64,000 nt of DNA. Source: Campylobacter jejuni subsp. jejuni 414 (GTDB lineage Bacteria; Campylobacterota; Campylobacteria; Campylobacterales; Campylobacteraceae). The stretch is taken from the NCBI GenBank assembly GCA_000163995.1, contig CM000855.1:950924-1014923 (forward strand), given 5' to 3'. Shown here in pieces: positions 9,001 through 18,067 of this stretch (position 1 is the stretch's first letter; each line of letters opens with the position of its first letter). Made by a program: the position numbers and the translations under genes. The notes beneath the pieces are model-generated. The model saw only the letters and a program-made list of their open reading frames with translations, searched no databases and was not told the origin of the DNA.

Positions 9001-9725
9001 TATTGTTCACCTTTACTCAATTGAATCCTAAAAATATTAAATTTATTTTCCCAAGGTGGCGTTCCTTTATCTAATTCAATATTAGCTATGTTTTCAATTT
9101 TATCTACAATGTAATTTTTTATTTCACTTGTGTGTTCTATATCATCCCTTGCTTTGTATGAAATAGCACCTATGAGCAAATCAACAAGTTGAACAATATT
9201 TGATTCATGTGATTGAATTGTAAAAATTTTCATATCAATTGATTTTTTAAATTTATTATGTAATACATTTCCTAGTTCTTTTATCTTGTTTCCACTTCTA
9301 GTATCTTTATAATCAAGATAAATTTTTATACTTGTATCAATCTCTATCAGGTTGCGCAATACTTGGTAATACATTTTATAATAAAACAAATCATGGCTTC
9401 CTTGATTATACACATCGTGTCGCAAGTTTTTTTTATCAGGAATTAATATGGCTTGAAACCACATATGCACAGAAGAAAAGAAAAACTCTAGCAATTCGTC
9501 ATAGAAATATTTTTGGCTTATATTAAGTTTTGTCCATTTAATTTCTTTATTATATTTATATTTATGCTTTAAATATTTAATTGTTTTATTAATTTTAATA
9601 ATTTCAGATGACGGAACTTTAAGCGCTCCTAATACCATAACCTTTGAACACAAAGTTAGATTATCTTTGTAGGATAAATGATTGCTTTCATCGCAAAAAA
9701 TTTTAAATTCTTTCATGTTATCCAT
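9000..9725 (-). CDS. DUF3800 domain protein
   Basis: A 241-residue protein with the features of the DUF3800 family (predicted RNase H-like fold): an early acidic motif FCDESNH, then EIKWTKL, a second acidic strand IYLDYKDTRSGNK, and a C-terminal SNIVQLVDLLIGAISYKARDD helix. Proteins of this family are common beside restriction-modification and other phage-defence genes, but their biochemistry is not well established. It lies 4 bp after the fused R-M gene and overlaps the next small gene by one base. Codon use looks like the neighbours'. Confidence 0.82.
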   Translation of the reverse strand: MDNMKEFKIFCDESNHLSYKDNLTLCSKVMVLGALKVPSSEIIKINKTIKYLKHKYKYNKEIKWTKLNISQKYFYDELLEFFFSSVHMWFQAILIPDKKNLRHDVYNQGSHDLFYYKMYYQVLRNLIEIDTSIKIYLDYKDTRSGNKIKELGNVLHNKFKKSIDMKIFTIQSHESNIVQLVDLLIGAISYKARDDIEHTSEIKNYIVDKIENIANIELDKGTPPWENKFNIFRIQLSKGEQ

Positions 9726-9729
9726 TCAC

Positions 9730-11793
9730 TTATTCTTTCCAAAAACTCAAATTTTGTGCTTTTGCAAATTCAATAAAAGCTTCAGCTATACCATCTTTTT
9801 GCAAGTCTTTATATTTTTCTACATTTAATCTATATTCTTGTATTCTTTTGTCAAACTCTTCTTGGCTTTCATCTTTTTGTTTTATAGGCTCATCTCCTTC
9901 TAAATGCGGATGAAATAAATCATGTTTTACTACTAAATGATCATGAGAATCTAAAAGTGGGTAATAAATCTTTTCGCCTGAATTATCTTTGCTAGGCTCA
10001 CTCATAGTAGCAAAGAAGATATTATAGTCCTCACACTTTGGACATAATTTATCATCCCATTTTTGTAAAAATAAAACACTTGTTTTTGTCCCAGTGTGTG
10101 GTTTAAAGACATTTCCATGAAGTCCTACAACCGCTAAGATTCTAGCTTTTTGTGCGATAAATTCTCTTATATATTTATCGCTTGAATTATTAAAACGCCC
10201 TTGTGGTAATACAATAGCCATTCTACCACCAGGCTTTAACATATCTAAATTTCGTTCGATAAATAAAATATCTCTTCCTACTTTACTTTGAGGTTTGCCA
10301 TTTTCCTTTTTACCCAACTCATATCTAGCTAAAATTCTACTCTCTTTTATATCTCCTGCAAAAGGTGGATTTGCCATTAAAACATCAAAATTAAAATCCC
10401 TATTTTGATTTTTAGTTACTCTTAAATTTTTTAAGCGTTTAAAACCTTCAAAATACACATCTTGCCAATCTTCATCATCTTTTACCCATTCATCCCATCT
10501 ATCAAAGTCAATGGAATTTAAATACAAAACATTTGTATGCCCATCACCTGCAATTAGATTAAGCATTTTTGATACGCGCACACTCTTTTCATCAAAATCT
10601 ATACCAAACACTTTTTCTTTTACATAATCTTGACACTCAGAAATCTTTTCTTGGGCTGTAAAGAGATGACTTGCTTCTATGCCTCTTTCTTTATAAATTG
10701 AACGCCACACATAAAAACAAGTATGTATCGGAAATCCACAACTTCCACTTGCAGTATCTATCATACTTTCATCTTTTTTGGGATTTAGCATTTTTACACA
10801 CATATCTATTACATAACGCGGAGTAAAATATTGCCCTTTTTCACCTTTTGAGGATTTATTCACTAGATATTCAAAAGCATCATCAATTACTTCTAAATTT
10901 GAGTTAAATAACTTTACATTTTGCAATGATGATACACATACACTTAGGTGCGAAGGAGAAAGTTTAATTTTCTCATCATTATTAAATACACCTTCCCATT
11001 TTTTCTTTGCTTTATCAAAGAGTTTTTCTATTTTTTGCTTAAGTTCAGAATCAGATTCTCCATAATTTCTAAATTCCAAGCTCTTTGTTCTATCTCTTGC
11101 ACCCTCTAGTTCATCAAAAAGTTTTATAAATATAAGCTTAAAACATTCTTCAAATACATCAACTCCAGCATTTGCCAACACCTCATCTTCCATTTCTGTA
11201 ACCAAATTCTTTAAACTTCGCTTTTGACTTTTTAAAATATCTTCTTTAATCAAATCATCAAAGGTAAATTTTACTTTCAACACATCTGGTAATGTCTGGT
11301 TTGATGCAGGAATATTTGGAATAGATTCAAAATAATTTGGATCTTTTCTATGATAATAGCTAATTTCTTTACCATTGCACCACACAGCCATAGTTGCACC
11401 TGTAGCATTACAATAACTTTTTAATTGTTCTTTACCATCTTTCAACTTTGGCTTTTTTACTTCTATAATGATGTATGGGGTTGTGATTTGGATTTTATCC
11501 ATTATCACAATATCAGCTCTTTTTACTTCGCGTCCAAAATGCACACCAAATTCAATTTTTATCATATCTTTAGGATAGTTATACTCATTTAAAAGCTTAT
11601 CGATATAAAGCTGACGCACAATTTCTTCTGGCGTGAGTTTAATTTCTTTATCGCGGATAAGGCAACTAGTATAGTATATAATTTGGTTATTTTTGTTTGT
11701 TTTAGCTATAATTTTAGTTTCCAATTCAGCAATAGCTTTTTTACTAAATAGATCTAGCTTGTAATCACTATCTTTTAAAATTTCCTCAATCAT
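9730..11793 (-). CDS. Fused nuclease-methyltransferase (R-M) subunit, BcgI-like / type I HsdM-like
   Basis: 687 residues. Residues ~1-180 resemble the HsdR N-terminal nuclease domain, with PD-(D/E)xK-type residues in ADIVIMDKI...IIIEVKKPK. Residues ~200-620 are an N6-adenine methyltransferase of the HsdM type: helical N-domain, SSKGEKGQYFTPRYVID, SAM motif DTASGSCGFP and catalytic NPPF. No helicase/translocase is present, so cleavage and methylation probably sit in one chain that works with the separate S subunit, as in type IIB BcgI. It begins 9 bp after dapE with RBS AAAGG. It is intact. Confidence 0.85.
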   Translation of the reverse strand: MIEEILKDSDYKLDLFSKKAIAELETKIIAKTNKNNQIIYYTSCLIRDKEIKLTPEEIVRQLYIDKLLNEYNYPKDMIKIEFGVHFGREVKRADIVIMDKIQITTPYIIIEVKKPKLKDGKEQLKSYCNATGATMAVWCNGKEISYYHRKDPNYFESIPNIPASNQTLPDVLKVKFTFDDLIKEDILKSQKRSLKNLVTEMEDEVLANAGVDVFEECFKLIFIKLFDELEGARDRTKSLEFRNYGESDSELKQKIEKLFDKAKKKWEGVFNNDEKIKLSPSHLSVCVSSLQNVKLFNSNLEVIDDAFEYLVNKSSKGEKGQYFTPRYVIDMCVKMLNPKKDESMIDTASGSCGFPIHTCFYVWRSIYKERGIEASHLFTAQEKISECQDYVKEKVFGIDFDEKSVRVSKMLNLIAGDGHTNVLYLNSIDFDRWDEWVKDDEDWQDVYFEGFKRLKNLRVTKNQNRDFNFDVLMANPPFAGDIKESRILARYELGKKENGKPQSKVGRDILFIERNLDMLKPGGRMAIVLPQGRFNNSSDKYIREFIAQKARILAVVGLHGNVFKPHTGTKTSVLFLQKWDDKLCPKCEDYNIFFATMSEPSKDNSGEKIYYPLLDSHDHLVVKHDLFHPHLEGDEPIKQKDESQEEFDKRIQEYRLNVEKYKDLQKDGIAEAFIEFAKAQNLSFWKE

Positions 11794-11802
11794 TCTAAAC
11801 CT

Positions 11803-12901
11803 TTAAAAATTTTCTATCAAGTCTTTAAAAACAAGGCAAAGTTTTTCAAATTCTTCTATACTTACCCTTTCATCAATGGCGTGAATTCTATCATTACAAA
11901 CCCCAAATTCCACTACCTTTACACCGTATTTTGCAAAATACCTTGCATCACTTGTGCCGCCTTTAGTATTAAACTCTGGTACTTCATGAGTGATCTTTTG
12001 CACGCTTTCATTCATTTTTTTGAACGATTTTGTTATCAATATTTGTCAAAAAAGCTTCACTTGATTGTTTTAATTCTAGTTCATAGTTTAAACCATGGCA
12101 AATTTTTTCCACATAGCTTTTTACATCTTCTAAGCTTGTATCAGGAGAATTGCGCACATTAAACATAAGTTTTAAATCATTTGGCGTAACATTACACACT
12201 CCCATACCTCCACGAATGTCGGTTATAACGATTTTTGAAGGGCTAAACTCCGCACTTCCAGGATCAAGATCAAAACCCGCTAAAAGCTTTAAAACCGGTG
12301 CAAAATCATGCACGGGATTGATACATTTTTCAGGATAAGCTACATGTCCTTGTTTCCCACGGATTAAAAGTTTTCCATTGATAGAACCACGACGCCCTAT
12401 TTTGATACTATCACCGATTTTTTTCATACAGGTTGGTTCTGCAACTACAGCATAATCAGGCAGCATATTTCTTTCTTGCATCCATTCTAAAACAGCCTTA
12501 GTTCCATATATAGCCTCGCCTTCTTCATCGCTTGTTAAAATAAGACTAAGCCTTGCTCCTTTAAAATCCGCATTCTTTACCGCATCTACAAAGGCTGCTA
12601 CTCCACTTTTCATATCTTGAGCACCCCTTGCATAGATAAAGCCTTCCTTTTCCACAGGCACGAAAGCATCACTGCTCCAACCCTCACCTGCAGGCACCAC
12701 ATCTACATGTCCGCCAAAAGCTAAATGTTCACCTTCATCTTTAAATTTCTTGGTAAGTAAGAGATTTTTAACGCCTTTTTCTTCTATAAAAAAAACTTCA
12801 AAATCGCTAAGTTCCATAGCGATGAAATTCAAAGCTCCATCATCATTTGGCGTAACGGATTTAAATTTTAAAAGTTCGATTAAAAATTCTTTTGCATTCA
12901 T
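11803..12901 (-). pseudogene. dapE: DapE, succinyl-diaminopimelate desuccinylase, frameshifted as read
   Basis: An M20 zinc peptidase-family enzyme of lysine/meso-DAP synthesis. The first frame (12008-12901) has the metal and catalytic segments [14 protein letters not shown] and [11 protein letters not shown]. The second (11803-12039) has the family C-terminus [13 protein letters not shown]...[15 protein letters not shown]. They are separated by one extra base in an A7 run (minus strand; 12015-12021); with A6 the frame reads [12 protein letters not shown] and gives 365 residues, the usual length. Because dapE supplies peptidoglycan DAP and is expected to be essential, a sequence error is the likeliest cause. 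Confidence 0.85.
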
Positions 12902-12904
12902 TTT

Positions 12905-13508
12905 TTATCCTAAGAAAGTTTTATACAATAAATTAAGAGCAAAACACTCTATAACTATAACTGAAACTATATTGATTATAAAAACAACTTTTGCACTAAA
13001 AACATGGCTATATCTTGCCACTACAAAGGCTAAAGCACCCACCCAAGAAAGAATAGCCATAATAAGTCCCAAAGTCATCAAATAAGCATGATCACTACTT
13101 AAAACCACACTCGCAATACTAAGCCAAAATCCTATCACAAAAGGATTCGAACCATTTAAAAAAGCTCCTTTAATATAGCTTTTAAAAAGACTTTCTTCAA
13201 ATTCTTTATGTTCTACACTTAAGCTTTCTTTTTTTCTTAGCATTAAATACGCCATATAAGTTAAAAAACAAAAACTAAAAAATCGCCAAAGAACGCATAA
13301 AAATGACATTATTTAAAAAATTTAAAAGCCCAAATTGAAGCAAGCAAAGATAGAGCATATCCACACTAAAAGCCCCAAAACCCACTGCAATAGAATTTTT
13401 AAAGGCCTTTAAAGCATAAGTTAAAATCACAATATTCACAGGACCAAAAGGCACACTCACCCCAAAACCTAAAAATACTCCACTTAAAAAAGAATCAAAC
13501 ATTACCAT
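12905..13508 (-). pseudogene. LysE/RhtB-family exporter, frameshifted as read
   Basis: Two overlapping frames make one ~200-residue membrane protein. The first holds the LysE start FLGFGVSVPFGPVNIVILTYA and stops after MRSLAIF. The second continues SFCFLTYMAYLMLRKKE...SNPFVIGFWLSIASVVL. The joint is a T6 run on the minus strand (13277-13282); T5 would restore the frame. The family exports amino acids or related small molecules; the substrate is unknown. It overlaps the sirtuin gene by 14 bp and is followed by dapE. It corresponds to the Cj1049c position. Confidence 0.8.
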
Positions 13509-14196
13509 CTTTCATAAAATTTTCTATATCAAGTGCAATTTTATCAATACTACTAAGTATATCTTCTATGTAAATTTTATCAAAATATCGTTCCAATTTT
13601 GCATCTTTTTCATAGATATTTAAAATACTTTTTTCACACATTGAAGCATAATGCTCCACGGGTAAAACCGCTCCACTTGTACCTATGCTTATAAAAAGTG
13701 AAGTTTGACCCAGCAAAGAATAAAGTGTAGTATAAGCAGGAGCTTGCTCTTCAAACATTACTATATTGTGCCTTAAATTTTGGCTTTTACATTTAGGACA
13801 AATTTTATTTTCTATTTTTTCATAGCCAATATTAAAAATTTCTTCACATTTTAAGCAACGAAGTTCAGGTAAAAAACCATGCAAATGCACCACATCTTTA
13901 CAACCTGCACGCTCTAGTAAATCATCGACATTTTGTGTTAAAACAAAAAGATTTTTACCCCATTTTTCTTTTAATTTAGCAATTTGCTTATGAGCGTGAT
14001 TTGGCTTTACATTTGCAAGTTCTAAGCGTCTTGCATCATAAAAATCCAAAACTTTTTTAGGATTTTTTCTAAAGCCTGTAGCAGAGCAAACTTCCATTAC
14101 GTCATAATCTTGCCAAAGTCCGCCATTGTCTCTAAAAGTTTTAAGCCCGCTTGGAGCAGACAAACCTGCTCCGCTTAATATCATAATGTTTTTCAT
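13495..14196 (-). CDS. cobB: Sir2-family NAD-dependent deacylase
   Basis: A 233-residue sirtuin: NAD-binding GAGLSAPSGLKTFRDNGGLW at residue ~9, the TQNVDDLLERAG block, catalytic histidine in VHLHG, and a zinc site from CLKC and CPKC. It removes acetyl/acyl groups from lysines using NAD+. The family assignment is secure; the gene symbol is by analogy. Just upstream of the ATG is an imperfectly isolated RBS (AAGG) in the loop of a hairpin (14197-14229). It overlaps the LysE-family gene by 14 bp. Confidence 0.92.
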   Translation of the reverse strand: MKNIMILSGAGLSAPSGLKTFRDNGGLWQDYDVMEVCSATGFRKNPKKVLDFYDARRLELANVKPNHAHKQIAKLKEKWGKNLFVLTQNVDDLLERAGCKDVVHLHGFLPELRCLKCEEIFNIGYEKIENKICPKCKSQNLRHNIVMFEEQAPAYTTLYSLLGQTSLFISIGTSGAVLPVEHYASMCEKSILNIYEKDAKLERYFDKIYIEDILSSIDKIALDIENFMKDGNV

Positions 14197-14229
14197 CGCT
14201 AAACCTTATAAAATTTACAAAGTTTAGCG
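14197..14229 (-). promoter_or_regulatory. Hairpin over the sirtuin ribosome-binding region
   Basis: An 8-bp perfect stem, CGCTAAAC (14197-14204) with GTTTAGCG (14222-14229), abuts the sirtuin ATG. On the minus strand the AAGG Shine-Dalgarno lies in the loop. No U-run follows, so it is not a typical terminator of the upstream cjeI-like gene. A role in translation is only inferred. Confidence 0.35.
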
Positions 14230-14238
14230 AAAAATGCT

Positions 14239-17200
14239 TTAAGAAAATAAATATTTATGCAAGATTTTTTCTTTTTCTTTTTCTAATCTACTAAGCTCTA
14301 TTTTATCCTCATTGATTTTTCTCTCAATCTTATCAATTATATCTACTATTTGATCTTGGAAATCTAAAGAAGGAAGTTTAACTCTTAATGCCCTTATTCT
14401 ATCTATTGAAGCTCTAAGTTTTCTTGAAAATCTTTGTTTTTTACCAGCTTCATTTAAAATAAAACTTATGTATTTAGCATTTAATTTTGCATCATTAACC
14501 CTTAATACTCCACAATGATCAGTTGGATAAAACTTTCTATTTTTTGGCATAAAACCCACTATCCAATCTCCATCTATACCCCATAAAACAGAATCACTAT
14601 CATAATCTGGTAAGATTTCTTTATCAATAAATCCAAATACCTCTAACACATTTGCACTATAAACAGGAATTTTCCCGTTTTCAAGCAAATCACTATTTAA
14701 AATTCTTTTTCCAATACTTAATTTAAAAATTGGATTTGATAAAGAATACTCTTTAATTGTTTTGTTAAACGCTAATAAAAATTCATTATCTAAATTTATT
14801 TCACACAAGTTATTAATTTTGCTCAAAATAGAATTTAGCTCATACCCCCCCCCATCATCTATAATACCGCATTTTTGAAGTATTGCTTTAATTAAGTTTT
14901 GATACTCTTGTATGCTCATTCTTATGGTATTATACTGTTCTTCTACCTTTTCATTCTGCCACAATTTGTTTTTGAATTTCCAAAGGTGGAAGTGGAATTT
15001 TAAAACTATAAAAAATATTAGTATCAAACTGTGGATACTGTTGTCCTTGTTTATATAGTTTTTGTCCGCAAATTTCTAATAAAATATACAAAAAATCAAA
15101 AATAATCTTGCTTTTATCTTTAACACTCAAAATATGATTATTTGCTGAAACAAATTTACCTTTATGTTTCTTAATATTTGCATATCTTGCCACTCCTAAA
15201 GTAATTACTTCACCTTCGTTTATAAATTGTCCAGCTGTTTTTTCATCTGTCCACCATTCGTAGTTTTTAGAACTTGGTAAAAGTTTTACATTTCCACTGT
15301 TTAAATTCATTTTTTCAATTTCTGTCGCACTAGCTTGATTTCTAATTTTATTTAAATCACACACTTCCCCTAATCTCACCAACTCAAACTTAGAATTCTT
15401 AAAAGGATTCAACTCATCTTTTGATTTTACGTTTAAATTTATAGCTTTATTAAATTCCACTTTTTCAAAATCCATCATATCAACAAGCCTTGCTTTACTG
15501 GCATAGCCTTGCAAATCTTTTGGTATATCGCTAAGAGTTTTTAAGAAAGATTTGCAAATTAAAGTATTAAGCTTAGTCTCATTTTGCGGATTGCCTCTTT
15601 CAAAAAGTGGGCTAAGATAAGGTTTATGCAATTCTTTTAAACCTTCATCGCCTTTTCTATTGCTCCACTCATAGCCCAAAAATTTCTTTTGTTCTTTTAT
15701 ATCGCTTGGGGATTTTATAATTAAGACTTCTTGTTTAAGACTTAAGCAAAAATAAAGTAATTTATCCTTTTCTATTGCTTGAGCATAAGCTAAAAAGGCT
15801 TTATCTTCTAAGCTTTTCTTATCTTCACTCTCTTTATAAATTTTAGATTCTTTAAGTTTTTTATAATCGCTTGTTTGGTTAAAAGCATTGTGATAATCTT
15901 TAAAGGCTTCTAGCACTGCGAGATTAGAATTTAAGTTGCCGTTTAAAAAATTCTCATAAAGTTCTTTGTCAAATTTTCTAAAATCACAATATGCAGCTAG
16001 ATAATTTTGAGAAAAGTTTTCACTGTCTTTTAAATTTTCAGATTCTATACGCTCAAGAATAAGACTATAATCTTGAGAAATAAAATTATTTTCTTGCTTA
16101 AAAGTTTCTTTTTTACGTAAAAATAAAATAATCGTATTTGTCCCTGTCGCTCCAAAAGTACAGCTTCCAAGCTCAACAATAGCAATAAAATCAAAATTTT
16201 GAAACAATATTTCTCTTGTATTTTTATAAATAGAATCCTTATTTAAAATAGAACTTGGCAAGATAATAGCAGCTTTTGCATTATCTTTTAAAATTTGATT
16301 TGCTCGCTCACAAAAAAAACATTCAATAGCATTATTTGTTTCTATGTTTATATCATCATTAAAAAGTTTATAAGTGTTTTTAGATTTATTACTTAAGGTT
16401 TCTAAAAATCCTTTTACAGAATAAGGTGGATTTGCTATAAGTAAATCAAAACTATTAGATTCTATTTGTGGTTTTGCTTTTTCTCCTTCTAGATTGCTTG
16501 TATTTGCTAGTTCAAAACTAGCAAGTGCATCAGCATATAAAATATTAATTTCATTTTGCCCATACATTGCACTTGAAACCTTAGAAACCTTACTTAAGCG
16601 ATATTCTTTTTCAATACCATAAATATTTTTATAATACTCTTTGAGTTCTTCTTTTTTTAAATATCGCTTAAGCTCATTGGCATAGGTGTTTAAAAAATGT
16701 CCAGCACCACAAGCATAATCAATCACTTTTAAAGCTTTAGAATTTTCGCTTAACATTGTTTGAAGTGGCAAAGAATACACAATAAATTCACAAATTTGTA
16801 TAGGCGTAAAAAACTGGCCTTCATCTTGCTTCATGCCTTTTTGCAAAAAAAGTTCAAAAAGATTACCTAAAAATTGATTGGTAGAATTTTGAGTAAGTTT
16901 ATAATTTGTAAAAAGCTCTACTATTTCTTTTAATACAAGTGCATTTTTTAAGAATAATTCTTTATTATGCACTTCTAAAAATGCAAAATCATTATTTGAA
17001 TAAAATTTTAATTCTTTGATGTAATTTTGCATTACTTCTTTTAAAGTTTTTGTTTTTAGTTGTTTAAAATCCTTTTCTATATCTTCATTAGATACAAAGG
17101 TGATTTTTTCTCCTAAGAATTCTTTCATTGCTTCTTTATAAAGCCACATTAATCTATCTTGCATATTTGCATAAGTATCTGCCATTACACCAAAATATCC

Positions 17201-18059
17201 AAATTTGAGATTGTTTTTATTAAAAGTTTCATCATAGATTTTACAAAGAAAAATATTTACAAGTTTATCAAAAGCATTTTCCTTGCCTGATATATTATGC
17301 TTACGTAAAATTTTTGCAAATTCGTGATATTTGCCTTCTTCTTTAAGTTCTTTAAGATTATCAAAAGTTGGAGTAATTTCTAAAATTTTATAAGCATTGA
17401 CATTTGCTTCAAAAAATGCCTTGTTTAAAATATTGCAGTTCATAACTTTCTTTCCAAGTTTTAAAAAGTTCTATATTGTTATTAGATTTTTTATAAGAAT
17501 TTTGTAATTCTTTTTCTTTTAGATATTCTTCATTGTCAAAAGCTTGTATGATGTAATTTTTATATTCTAACTTATCGCTAAAATCACTTGTATAAAGACA
17601 AAGGTATTTTACACCTTTTTCTTGCTGAAAATAAGAAAAAAGCTGCCCGCCATCTTCTTGCATTCTATTCCATTCTTTTATAAACTCGCTATTTTTAGAA
17701 TCTGTAGTTTTGCATTCAATGATTAAATAAGGATTGTTTTCATTATCCTTTACTAAAATATCAGCTTTGGCACCTTTTTTATCCCTGCCAAGATTCCATT
17801 TTGGTTCTAACTCTAAATGTTCAGCCTTATAACCTTTTTCTAAAAGTCTATGCACGCATTCAAAAACTACAAAATTTTCAGGGTGTGAAAAATTAGAAGT
17901 AGTTTTATCGTGTATTGTAATTTCTTTTGGATAATTAATGCTTTGATTTTTGTAGTCTATTTCAAGCGTATAATTGCTAATTTTTTTCACATAATTTTCA
18001 TTTTTATTTTTAAACTCTAAACTTTCTAAAACATTTTTTAAATTATCTTTTGTAATCAT
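14239..18059 (-). pseudogene. cjeI: CjeI-like type IIG restriction-modification enzyme, split by two frameshifts, with G9 tract
   Basis: Three frames form one ~1272-residue protein. Part 1 (17409-18059) is an HsdR-N-like nuclease domain (AKADILVKD...LIIECKT). Part 2 (14951-17443) is an N6-adenine methyltransferase (GQFFTPIQICEFIV, DYACGAGHFL, catalytic NPPY) plus the first TRD. Part 3 (14239-15027) is the second TRD and coiled C-terminus. The first break is T6 at 17411-17416; T5 would give KQGIFEANVNAYKI. The second is at 14951-14953, where IVAE is followed by TGA and KVEEQYNTI resumes in the next frame (-2 or +1). A G9 tract lies in part 3. It is inactive as read; corresponds to Cj1051c. Confidence 0.85.
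14845..14853 (-). repeat. G9 homopolymer (phase-variation tract) in cjeI-like gene
   Basis: Nine C on the plus strand, G9 in the coding strand, encoding the IIDDGGGYELNS segment at the front of the second target-recognition half. Runs of G of this length are rare in AT-rich Campylobacter except at contingency loci. Nine keeps the local frame open. A change of one base would truncate or replace the second TRD and could alter specificity. Confidence 0.85.
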
Positions 18060-18067
18060 TTATACCC

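Noticed and set aside
6942-11793. Classical three-gene type I R-M system
   Set aside because: No HsdR translocase is present; the nuclease-like domain is fused to the methylase, so a BcgI-like reading fits better.
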